Shown here in pieces: positions 54,528 through 64,000 of a stretch of 64,000 nucleotides of DNA; position 1 is the stretch's first letter, and every line of letters begins with the position of its first letter. A program made the translations under genes and the position numbers. The notes beneath the pieces are model-generated. The model made no database searches. It was not told the DNA's origin and worked only from the letters and a program-made list of their open reading frames with translations. The DNA lies in assembly GCF_010389155.1 (NCBI RefSeq), contig NC_057765.1:40071559-40135558 (forward strand), in the 5' to 3' direction. This stretch comes from Erigeron canadensis. Taxonomy: Eukaryota > Streptophyta > Magnoliopsida > Asterales > Asteraceae.

Positions 54528-57351
54528 TTAGTTCCAATAACTAACACAAAACTCACTTTCCTCCATATCGTAGACCGGAATCCCAAGCCGATCAAGCCTA
54601 CCCGACCCCGAATAGGCGGCCTTCTTGGCAAAACTATCCTTTATGGTTGGAACTCGTGGCATACCCGACCCATACTTATAACCAAAATCGGTTTTTGTTG
54701 AATTTGAACTTATCTCAAATTGCGACCTTAGTCTTGGAGCACTTAAAGACCTAACTTTGGCCCGTGATGACTCGGTGTAAGCCATGTAGTTTGGATGGTC
54801 TGAGTACCCACTAATGCAACTTCTCGGACCATCACTCTTAATAGGCTTAGAAACTCCTCTTATTGAATCATCAAAAGAATTCACTTCACAAGATGCACAA
54901 GGGCTTGAGCTTGTTGGTTGAAATGTTGACCCTCTTGAAGTGCTTATACTATGACTGTACCCGAAACTGACTTGATCCGGTTGATAGAGCTTTCTTCTAA
55001 CAATATCTACTTCAACAATCTTATCATTCATTATACCTCGGTCATAAGTTTTTGAGCTATTTCTCTGTAAATTTTAAATGTTGTATTAATAATTACCAAA
55101 TTTAAAATTTACTCATCTTATTTAGCGAAAAAACTATTTTATACATCTTATAAATTACCTTGAATATAGGTCGATGGTCGTGTTTAGTATGTGGAAGATG
55201 TTCAAATTTCTCAGGAGTTGGAGGCCCCTACAAAAACAATACATGTTACGACTATTAAGTATAGTACTCGTATCACATTTTTTTTTGCTGAATCTCGATA
55301 TGAGTTCAAGTCATGACTTTATAAAGGCTATAACATATGAATACAAGTCACAGCTTTATAAAGTCGAACAACTCGACTAGTTATATGTCATAACTTTTAA
55401 GTTTAAACTTTTGTAAATGAATTTTGATAGTACTATTCAACTCTATATGGAGGGAAAAATTAAAAAAAAAAAAAAAAAAATTGTACAAAAGAAAAGTAGG
55501 CTTACATGATGGTAAAAATGAGAAATGGGCTTATTATTATAATTGGTTGTTGGATCATAGAATTGGGACCGCAATGCTCGTGCACGTGCTTGGGCCCGTA
55601 CCAAGGCTTGTAAACGCCGCATCATATCGGCAGTTTGTTTTCTTAGAATGTGACCTCTCACCACTGCTTGCAATCTCACCAAAGCTTTTAGCGCTCTCAA
55701 TGCTCTTCTTGCCTATACCAATACAAATTATTATATTAAAAAAAAAATTATTACTTATCATCTTTAATTACACTGTTATAATTGTACATTAGTCCTACAA
55801 AAAGTAATTTCATAAGTAAACATCATACTCATATCTACGGAGTTCTAAAATTAGTAACATACAATAATTTTCATGTATTATATCATCATCCAAAATTAGA
55901 AACAATCGACGAATATATAAACTTTGAATCGCACACGATGTACATCCATATTGGTACGCTACAATGCTACATATCATGTAATTAAAGTTGTAACGTGTTT
56001 CTCACCTTTTTTTTTAACAGTTAAAATGTCAAGCACTATATATAGCTATAATTTTTATTATTTTTTTTTTTTTGAACAGCGTATATATAGCTATAATAAT
56101 GTTGCTATCAAGTTGTTAAAAATAGCTACAAATATGTCATCTCAATACAAGTAAGTCATAGAATTTCTTCTTTTAAAGGACAATAATAACTTGTGTGCAT
56201 TTAATTGTATGGGAAAATGAAAGTGACCATACGAAGTCGAAGGTTGGCTAAAGGGGATGTGAATTTTAGTAAAACTATGACAATGTACCAAACACTCTAA
56301 TAAAACCATAAGCATTAACTTCATGGGACATATCTTATCATATATGTCTTTCAATAAGTCACTACATCATATTTCCATGTCTATCATAATGAATTGGAAT
56401 GATAAATTTCAATGAACGCATTTAAAACTTGGTTCGTCCTTTTAATTTCTGAATTTTTTTTTGAGAATATATATAATAAGACAACTAGGCAACTAGCTTC
56501 AAACTAAACGAAAGATATCAAACGAAATATGCAAAATCAATATTTAAATGAATAAATCACAAAATAAAGCGTAAGTTCAACTAAAATTTTTTATCAATGA
56601 TTAAGGTTTTGAATAATATACCATGTAAATTTGTATCAAACCAATTACCCTAATAATTAAGTAGATTTTTAACTTGTTTACTCGTTTTGTAGTATTGTAG
56701 ATACGGAGTATTAAAATTATCTCGGAAATTTAATTTCACTTATAATTGCATACGAAATTTAAGAGTTATATAAATATCATTTATATATTCAATTTTAAAT
56801 CTTGTTTAGATAAATTCAATTTATTAAATTTTTAAAATAAAAAGCCCAATATTTACTAAAGTAAAATTTTGTTAGCTCGCAATTCGGAATAAACGAAAAA
56901 AATAATTTAAAAATGTCTGTAATTCAGGCTACATAGAAGTACATACCAAATAAGCTCGAAAACATGATTGAATTTTAATAGCAGCCAATTTATCACGACC
57001 ACTATATCCGGTTGTTCTACTACTACTAGCACTAATCATCCGTACAACTTCTTTAGAAGCATGAGCTGCGGCTACAGCTGCATCAACTACTGCAGTTGTA
57101 GCCGCAGCAAGCTCAATTGCGTGCTTATTAGGATCCTCATTCTCGTAGAGGTTACACTCATGATGATGAAACGACGTTAAATCGAGAGAATTTGAGGTCT
57201 CACGAATACGTGGCAAACTAGAGTTCCCTCTTCTCGATTTTACAAAGCTCCATCTTCGTTTTAGTTGCTTATTATGCTCACCACGAGACGTTGGTGGATC
57301 GTTGTTCTTGAATCCGAAAAGTGATAAAAAGAACCTTGAAGTTTTTCCCAT
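54528..57351 (-). CDS. IQD: IQ67-domain (IQD) calmodulin-binding protein
   Basis: Four exons on the minus strand: 57351-56947, 55712-55506, 55227-55159 and 55064-54528 (TAA), phase 0 throughout, giving 405 residues. The IQ67 domain lies at about residues 118-186: [19 protein letters not shown], then [16 protein letters not shown] and [18 protein letters not shown], with three IQ-type calmodulin motifs. The intron after FRAYL is the conserved position within the IQ67 domain. The N-terminus is basic ([26 protein letters not shown]). The short third exon ([10 protein letters not shown]) and the C-terminal region ([19 protein letters not shown], a DUF4005 signature) are typical. IQD proteins are calmodulin-binding scaffolds linked to microtubules, plasma membrane and nucleus and affect cell shape. 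Which subgroup member it is cannot be said. Confidence 0.93.
56053..56081 (-). mobile_element. 29-bp 'dead-on-arrival' retroposon insert with 16-bp TSD (IQD intron 1)
   Basis: TATATATAGCTATAAT occurs exactly at 56037-56052 and 56082-56097. Between them is only a T-rich run followed by GAACAGCG, that is, on the minus strand, CGCTGTTC plus an A-rich tail. The same GCTGTTC+poly-A end closes the LINE tail at 28150, so this is probably an extremely 5'-truncated copy of that family. Confidence 0.65.
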
Positions 57352-59112
57352 TTTGTTAATTTGGATTCTGCTAATTAGTATAGGGAATGCATTTTAGATT
57401 GAGGAAACATATAGTATGTGAGTGTGTGTGATGATATAAAAAGAGAGATATGTAATGAGGACTTCTATGGTGTGGGGAGAAACTAGAAGGTAAGGTTCAT
57501 AGTATGGTCTTGTTTTGGTGTACGTGTTATTTATAAATGAATACAAACGGTTTGGCAACTTATTGTATTTAAAAATTTATTTATTTTGGCGGTATGCATT
57601 TGGTTTTATACTATGTTAATTGACTTGGAATGTAAAGCTAAAATTGTATCCAAATGTTTAGTACTTGATAATTGAGGTTTATATTAGACACCGACAAGAT
57701 TAGTCGATGTTTGTGCGTACGTGTCTGTATTTAAAAGAAATTGATATCTTTTCACAATATATGATCCCATGTATAATACATACATATTAGTTTTAATACA
57801 TGTATATATAATTTAACCACCATTTAAATCTAGTGGCCAGAAGTATTTTCTAAACTCAACATGTGGGCCTCATGGTGAGTTTATACAAGGCCTCGGGTTT
57901 AAGCTTTGGGATTCTCATCTCAAAGGTATTTTTTATGAAGAGAGCGTTGGTGATCCAGAAATATCTGGTTAAAATTATCTCCGACACGTCTAAATCGAAA
58001 AGTATATTATTTTGTTTACCAAAAGATACAATTGTTTTTTACATGTTTGAAATTAATACAACTAAAATTTAAAAGTACAAGTTATAATATAACATATAGC
58101 ATAAATCAATTAGATTTTCTGTATTCTTAAATTTGTATAAAAAATTTCAATAAGGAATTGCGGATAGCAAATAGAAAAGAGGTAAAATATGATGAAAATG
58201 ATAGGATACGGACAGCCAGCAGAGAGTGGGGCCGGGCCATGGATATTGACACGGATATTTGATCAGACTGCTTGTTGATACACCGCTTTTGCTCCCACAA
58301 TTCCAAAACACCTATCCATTTCTCCAATCATCAAAATCCTCGTTCACATGCAAATTTTTTACGAGTAATAAACAAAAGCCAATGGAACTTTTTACTTATC
58401 TTTTGGGACAGGATATTTTTTAAGTTATTTTCTTGGGTTATCAAGTTAATCCGTAAATTCAAATACCTTTATAATGAAAATCACGATACTAAGGCATAAA
58501 TCATCTACATATTGTAGAATTTAATGTTAATTGTATGGAATTATGGAATCTCATGAAATTTCATTTTAATAACATATATATGTAAGAAAAGGACAATGTG
58601 TGATTGGACAAAGACTTGGATGGGGTCGTATCACGTGGAATTTGGTTAGACCCTTTGACCCGTTTGCCGAAATGGTTGACCCATTCTTCTGTGTTCTCAC
58701 TCGTCAAATGTTTAGCTAAGTAATATTATACCTATCGGGCCGACAAGACAGGTCTACGACCAACCACTCATGATGCCATAACGTTTTGCCGTTACGATCG
58801 AGTATGGAGAAACAAATATGTTAAGTAAAATATTTTTTCAAAATTTATTTTTACGGTCTTTTATAAAGACAAAATACGTATATTAAATTTTTTCTTGTAT
58901 GAAATGGTGTTTATTTCATTTGTTATGCAAAAGTGGTGTTCCAAATCTTCGTGATACAAAAGTAGTGAACCTGTAGTTTGAAAAAATACGTTTTGATTTT
59001 GCTTTTTCTTGCCAAAATGGGGTTTGGGCTTTATACATCTTTCTATTTTTAAGGTAAAGTCATCCATATAACATAATTGTCTTTAGAGCTAATTATAAAT
59101 CGCCCTTATCAT
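57352..59112. other. 5' region of the IQD gene and intergenic DNA
   Basis: Includes the presumed IQD promoter (no unambiguous TATA) and AT-rich DNA. The 57.85-58.05 kb block (CCTCGGGTTTAAGCTTTGGG) resembles worn repeat sequence. No gene. Confidence 0.45.
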
Positions 59113-60791
59113 GGATCTCTACTTACAGTTTTCGTCTCTAAGTTTAATAAATTACAGTTTTAGTCCAAAAAACTTTGTACCGTCAACACTTTTGGTCCTG
59201 AGCAGTAACGTCAGTTTAAAAACCCATCACGTATCAGCCACGTGATGGGTATTTTTGTCGTTTTCTTTGCTACAACCATTCCCAGATTTATCTATCTACC
59301 ATCATCACCAAAATCCATAAAATATAAATAAAAAGAACGACAAGATCCATACATTATTTTTCTTGTAAACATCTAAACTTTTTTTCTATCTATTTTAAAG
59401 ATATAGAAAAGATACAAGAAAAAATAGACAATAAAAGAGAAAATATGTCTTAAAGTTTATGAAGACATTTCCATTTCTTGTTTCCCGAAAGCCATCATCT
59501 TCATCCGTACATATCAAAACATACGATGATTTTTGCAGCCATGTTTGTTTGTTCTTCTTTGTTTTGATTATTGACGAATTTAAGGTTTCGATGATTAGGG
59601 TTTCAAATGGTGGTGGTTTGTTGCTAACATGATAGGTAGCAGATCTTGATAGTGTAAGTGGTGACCAGATCTGCGTTGCCACTTTCTTCTTCATCATCAT
59701 TGTGTGTGTGTATATATATGGCTTAAGGTTTGTGCATAAGGGTGGACGGAGTCGTATGGGGAGGGAACTGGTACCGGGTCGGTACCGGATGGACACCGCT
59801 CCGACCCTCCGGTACCGGTGGGGAGGGGAGCGTGGTGCCGGATCCCGTACCCTTGAATTCGACCGTTACAAAAAAAAACATGGGGCCCACATCCAAACGT
59901 CTCTCTCTTCCTTCTTCTTTCTTTCTTCTTTCTTTTTTGTTTCTGCACTTCGGTTTCTTTTTTTTTTCTTTCAAACACACAAATAACACACATATATCTA
60001 TATTTTTATTTTATTTTGTTGTTTGTTTTATATTTAATATTTGTATTAGTTTTAATTTATTAAATAAAATATTTTAGTTTTAAAAATAAATAGAAATGAA
60101 TTAAATAGAAAAGAGTGCGGAGGGGAGAGGTGGCGAAGTGCTCCTAGCAATCTGGGAGGGGAAGGGAGGAGAAAAAAAATCGGGGAGGGGAGGGGAGGGG
60201 AGGAGTGGGGAAGCCCTCCCCCACCCTAATTTGTGTGTGTGTGTGTGTGTGAAAGTTATACGAGTAGCATTTTGATGGGTAAATTTTTTTTTTCTGACTT
60301 TTCCACTGTTGGTGTTAAGGATGCTTTTGACTTGATGATTTTATAATTTAGATTTTTTGATTTGGATTTTAGATTTAAACTACAGGTTTGTTGTTGATTT
60401 TCATTTTCATATAAAAGGCTATATAAATATAGATATATTAAAGTAGTTGACAAAAGATTTGTGATGATTGATGATAGATCTGGATTTGAGGAAAATTTGG
60501 AAAAATAGTATTTTTGTTTTTTTTTTAATGATAATGATAATAGATATAAATTGTGGTGATGGATGATGATTGTTGATAATGAAGATCTGGAATAAAAAAG
60601 GTAACCAAATATTTGGACAAAGTGTAACAAAAGAAAGAAGAAAAATGACGAAAATACCCATCACATTGCTGGCACATGATGAGTTTTTAAACTGACGTTA
60701 CCATCCAGGACCAAAAGTGTGACGGAACAAAGTTTTTTAGACTAAAACTGTAATTTATGAAACTTAGAGACGAAAGCTGCAAGTAGAGGTC
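59113..60791. mobile_element. TIR transposon with ~150-bp terminal repeats (Mutator-like), non-autonomous
   Basis: Left TIR 59113-59264 and right TIR 60641-60791 are inverted copies: GGATCTCTACTTACAG versus GGACCTCTACTTGCAG, then TTCGTCTCTAAGTTT, ATAAATTACAGTTTTAGTC, TTTTGGTCCTG, AACGTCAGTTTAAAAAC, GTGATGGGTATTTT. Long TIRs suggest the Mutator superfamily. I could not find a 9-bp target duplication. The interior has only short frames and contains a second element. Confidence 0.7.
59737..60230. mobile_element. GC-rich element nested in the long-TIR transposon
   Basis: Begins ATAAGGGTGGACGGAGTCG and ends with the reverse complement of ATTAGGGTGGGGGAGGGC. The first 100 bp holds GGTACCGG palindromes; the last 120 bp holds GGGGAGGGGAGGGG runs. 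Similar TIR style to the element at 45628. It interrupts the outer element. Borders are approximate to a few bases. Confidence 0.5.
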
Positions 60792-61347
60792 CACAGCAAA
60801 ACATGTTTGATTGAAATAAAAGAAACCATCATTATTTTGATTGAAAATAAAAGAAATAAATTAAAAGAGAGAATATCCATATATAAATGGGCAATTAGGA
60901 GATATTTGACAATTATTGGTAGTTGTTAAAGATATTCGACGATTCAATGATAATGGTGCAAGAAAGAGGAATAAAGTGTGAAGTGCCGCATCCATGTTGG
61001 TAGTTTTTAGAACTCTCTTTAGAAATTTTCACTTATTTGTACACCTTGTGGTATACAAATTTTGGTCGTATAATATTATAGCATTCATGTTTCATAATTA
61101 TCTCGATGCAAAGCAAATCCACACTGCAACTGGTCTACAAACAAGACACTGATGGTAACAAACAGATTTTGTTATAATATTGTAGCTGATAATCTGTCTA
61201 TCGATCCATAACTACATATGATCTTGATATTTCATACATTAGGAATTTTGAGGATTAGTGACATACTGACAAGCATGTCAATCTTACTCTAGTACAAAAA
61301 TTTGACATTAGCCTAGAACCAAGTCGAATGATCGGAAAGTCTGTGCT
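60792..61347. other. 3' side of the kinase gene
   Basis: AT-rich intergenic or 3' UTR sequence. No gene or element recognised. Confidence 0.5.
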
Positions 61348-64000
61348 TTAACCTGGAAGATTTTGCATTATGCCCGGTATTCTCATCATAATGTTCTCAA
61401 AGGATGGACGGAGAGCTGGGTTGCTGCAGGATATAAATTCAAAATTGAATCAAGTTCAAGTCAAATCAAGTAGTCATGGTTTATGATTGTAATTTAACTT
61501 AATATTTAGATATCTATATTTTAAACAAGAAAATACCTATCACATACTTGCATACTTATGATCATTATCATGAGAGAGTGCCAGAAATGGGCCACTTTAG
61601 TTGGTTGGTTATTTCCAACAGGTCAAACGTATAAAATGGAAATGGGTCAAACGGGTAGATGGTTCAAATAGGCTGAATTGTTGAAAATGGTGCATAGTGT
61701 TTTGAAGTGTTTAATACCCCCCAAGTGTTGAAACATTGGGTGACCAGACCAGACTCGTATCAACTCAGATAAAAAGGTTACGACTTCTATTTGACCCGTC
61801 ACCCAACCCACACCCACCTCACCCATTTTGCCACCTCTTCATATCATCGATGGTTAGAAGTAGATAGGACACACCACTCCACATTGTTCACACCCGGTTC
61901 TTGTCCCATATTGGCTATTTACATGAAGTAATTGGATGAGAGTTTAGAACGGTATAGTTAATAGAGATATAAACCTCAAGTATAGGATGTATGTATTTTG
62001 TGTCTACACCATGCAAATGGAATATGGAACAGAAAGAAGACATTGTAAATTCAGATCACCTTTGCCAGCAATCTTGAATGATAGAGGATAAAGATGGGTC
62101 TATGTCTTCTGGCAAGTCTAACCGACGGTCCATGAAACCCACAATACCAACAACCTTCAAGCATCAACAAGTTTATATTGGTAAACAACATATGTTACTA
62201 GTACGCCTAACAATATGCCAAAATTGAACACATCAAGAAGTATATATTGGTATATAACAGGTGTTACGATACATACAACTATGTAAGAGTATCCAAAAAC
62301 TTCATATCCATAAGAATTAGTCAGTGTACGCGTAGAAACGTAAGTATGGGAGTTGTTGCCGTTCACGAGTTAAAGTTTAAAGAATGAGTGGTACCTGTAG
62401 TGGATTCATATTGTGCCAAGGGATGCTTTGGGTGACTAATTCCCATAGTATTATGCCAAAACTAAACACATCTGATCTGCACATCGACAGAAAAAAAGCA
62501 TCCATTAGCGTAATACATAACAAAAGTTAACTATGTTATCTAAACGTGATGAAAACAAGCCCTAATTCAGAGGGCAGTTTCGACTCATTTCCTTATAAAT
62601 GGGTGACTTTTGGGTTATGTTTTATCGAGAAATATTAAATAACAGACAAGCTTAAAAGGAAGGGTCAAGTCATCAAACATAAAACTTCCTTCCAGAAAAC
62701 CTCCTAAATCATTTATCTAAAAAACTAGACTATTATCAGGATTTTGAAGGAGGGAGTATCATTTTTGTAATTAATAAAAATGGAAAAAAACTGTTTCAAG
62801 TCGACCTGAGCCGTACCAAAAAAATGAAAAAGTTACCCATATTGATCGTTACCTAGCCTACCCATTATACCACCACTATCATTAAGGCTATTCAGGAATC
62901 AAGAATTCTTTTTTACTAATGACTAATTTCAACAGGGTAACTGGAACTCACTTCTCATTTGAAGGTTCATTACGAAGAACTTCAGGTGCCATCCACTGAG
63001 GCTGCAGAACACATTTCATTGAAGAGTTCATATATATACAAGATGTTTTACAGAAATATATATGTAAAATTTCCAGTCTGATTCTTAGTAAAGAAAATGG
63101 ATAAAAGGGAAGATCCTTACTGTCCCTCTCCCAGATCTAGCAGTTAAAAATGTTGCATGCTTCAATTTTGAAAGACCAAAATCTCCAACCTGATGACAAG
63201 CTTAATGTAGCTTGTGTCACGAATTGGAATTTGTAATGACAAGGGATCATTTTGAAGACATTGTTAAGAGAAACACTACCTTCACGGACCAATTTTTGTC
63301 TACAAGAAGGTTTGAAGACTTCAGGTCTCTGTGTACTATTGGGGGATTTCTGTGGTGCAAATAGTTCATACCTCTCGCCTATAATCAGAAAACGGCAAGT
63401 CTTCTTTATATATGTGGAAAAACTTAATACTCGTATTAAGTATTTGAATAGAAAAAATAACTTACAACATCAGCAGCCATCCGTAGCCGTCGTTTGATAT
63501 CTAAAGAGTGAGCACTGTTGTGAAGAACATTGAAAAGACTTCCTCTGATCAAATAAATGTAGTATGTTTTTATCAGTGACTATTTAAGCTGTGTTCACAC
63601 ACATTAAACTTAGGATATTTAGTACATTTACGTGCAAATATGTCGTCAAGTTATAGTTTTTTTAAAAAGAAAAATGTGTGTGGATCAACTCAAGCCACTG
63701 AACCAGGACTTATCGGCATGAAAAAAAGGTGACCGGTTCCAACCCAAACCCTTTTTGAGTCTTTGACATGTTACACAACCAGCTCATTTTCCAACTTATA
63801 TTCAAAAACTTCAGCTCTTGGAATTCATACTGTTTATCACTTTTGCCTTTATGCAGAAAGGACAGTTTGTTTGCAACAAGAAACCAATTTTAGTAGAAAC
63901 AATTAGCAATGCACCAACATTGTGACTAGAGCAATCCATACTCTTAGATCCTACTAGATAACAAGAAAAAGCATTACCTAGGTAGTAACTCCGTGACCAT
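61348..64000 (-). CDS. Raf-like MAPKKK, C-terminal part of the kinase domain (partial, cut by the window edge)
   Basis: Eight exons on the minus strand: >64000-63978, 63544-63466, 63378-63280, 63189-63121, 63001-62952, 62476-62395, 62154-62060 and 61423-61348 (TAA), phases consistent, 190 residues. Visible kinase landmarks in order: [16 protein letters not shown] (hinge and helix D), [20 protein letters not shown] (catalytic loop with HRDLKSSN), [20 protein letters not shown] (DFG motif), [14 protein letters not shown] (APE motif), [20 protein letters not shown] and [17 protein letters not shown] (conserved Arg of subdomain XI). Catalytic residues are intact in the part seen. HRDLKSSN and the GT.QWMAPE pattern are those of plant Raf-like MAPKKKs (CTR1/EDR1 group and PAS-containing relatives). 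The ATP-binding half and any N-terminal regulatory domain lie beyond 64000. The gene ends at MQNLPG, very soon after the domain. Confidence 0.92.

Noticed and set aside
57863..58072. Gene or SINE near GGCCTCGGGTTTAAGC
   Set aside because: A box B-like word is present but degenerate; no box A, tail or duplication, and the frame has no motif.
59395..60664. Multiple frames on both strands
   Set aside because: Lie inside a TIR element and a GC-rich nested element; composition follows simple repeats.
1..64000. CRISPR arrays, operons, bacterial-type promoters or phage genes
   Set aside because: Sequence is clearly plant nuclear DNA; no such structures were seen.

Overview
The window is nuclear DNA from a eudicot plant. 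It is AT-rich, its genes have short exons with GT/AG introns, and long non-coding stretches are filled with MITEs, Helitrons, LINE and SINE fragments. The LINE relic and the dispersed GGGTCAAACGGGT-type motifs resemble what I know from Asteraceae, so a composite-family plant is my best guess. That guess is inference, not proof. All exon models were read by eye from reading frame, splice signals and phase agreement; none was checked against transcripts.

Layout. 0.4-0.8 kb: a small conserved two-exon gene (-). 2.1-2.6 kb: a TIR element made of CTCGAG-type palindromes. 4.3-11.9 kb: a 16-exon gene (+) for a protein with five methyl-CpG-binding domains. 13.4-15.2 kb: a C2-domain protein with a His/Gly-rich tail (-). 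17.2-18.8 kb: a probable mitochondrial P-class PPR protein (-). 19.3-20.0 kb: an osmotin/thaumatin-like PR-5 protein (-). 22.8-27.0 kb: a three-repeat MYB (MYB3R) gene (+) carrying a 1.4-kb LINE copy in its second coding intron.

27-43.6 kb has no convincing intact gene. It holds MITEs, a foldback, a decayed hAT transposase, a tRNA-derived SINE and, at 35.9-37.1 kb, a nearly perfect inverted repeat with arms of about 565 bp and a 35-nt loop. 43.6-46.7 kb looks like a Helitron that captured a 3-oxoacyl-ACP synthase fragment and was itself hit by a second Helitron carrying a MITE. 48.2-52.2 kb holds a damaged cluster of J-domain/DUF1977 (DnaJ-type ER membrane co-chaperone) sequences, with a related inverted piece at 37.9 kb. 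53.5-54.2 kb is a MIZU-KUSSEI1-like (DUF617) pseudogene (-). 54.5-57.4 kb is an IQD calmodulin-binding protein gene (-). 59.1-60.8 kb is a long-TIR transposon with another element inside it. 61.3 kb to the window end is the C-terminal kinase domain of a Raf-like MAPKKK (-), cut by the edge.

The genes do not form a pathway: they look like unrelated neighbours separated by transposon debris. The most unusual items are the long hairpin at 36 kb, the modular five-MBD gene, the nested gene-capturing Helitron and the rearranged DnaJ/DUF1977 cluster.
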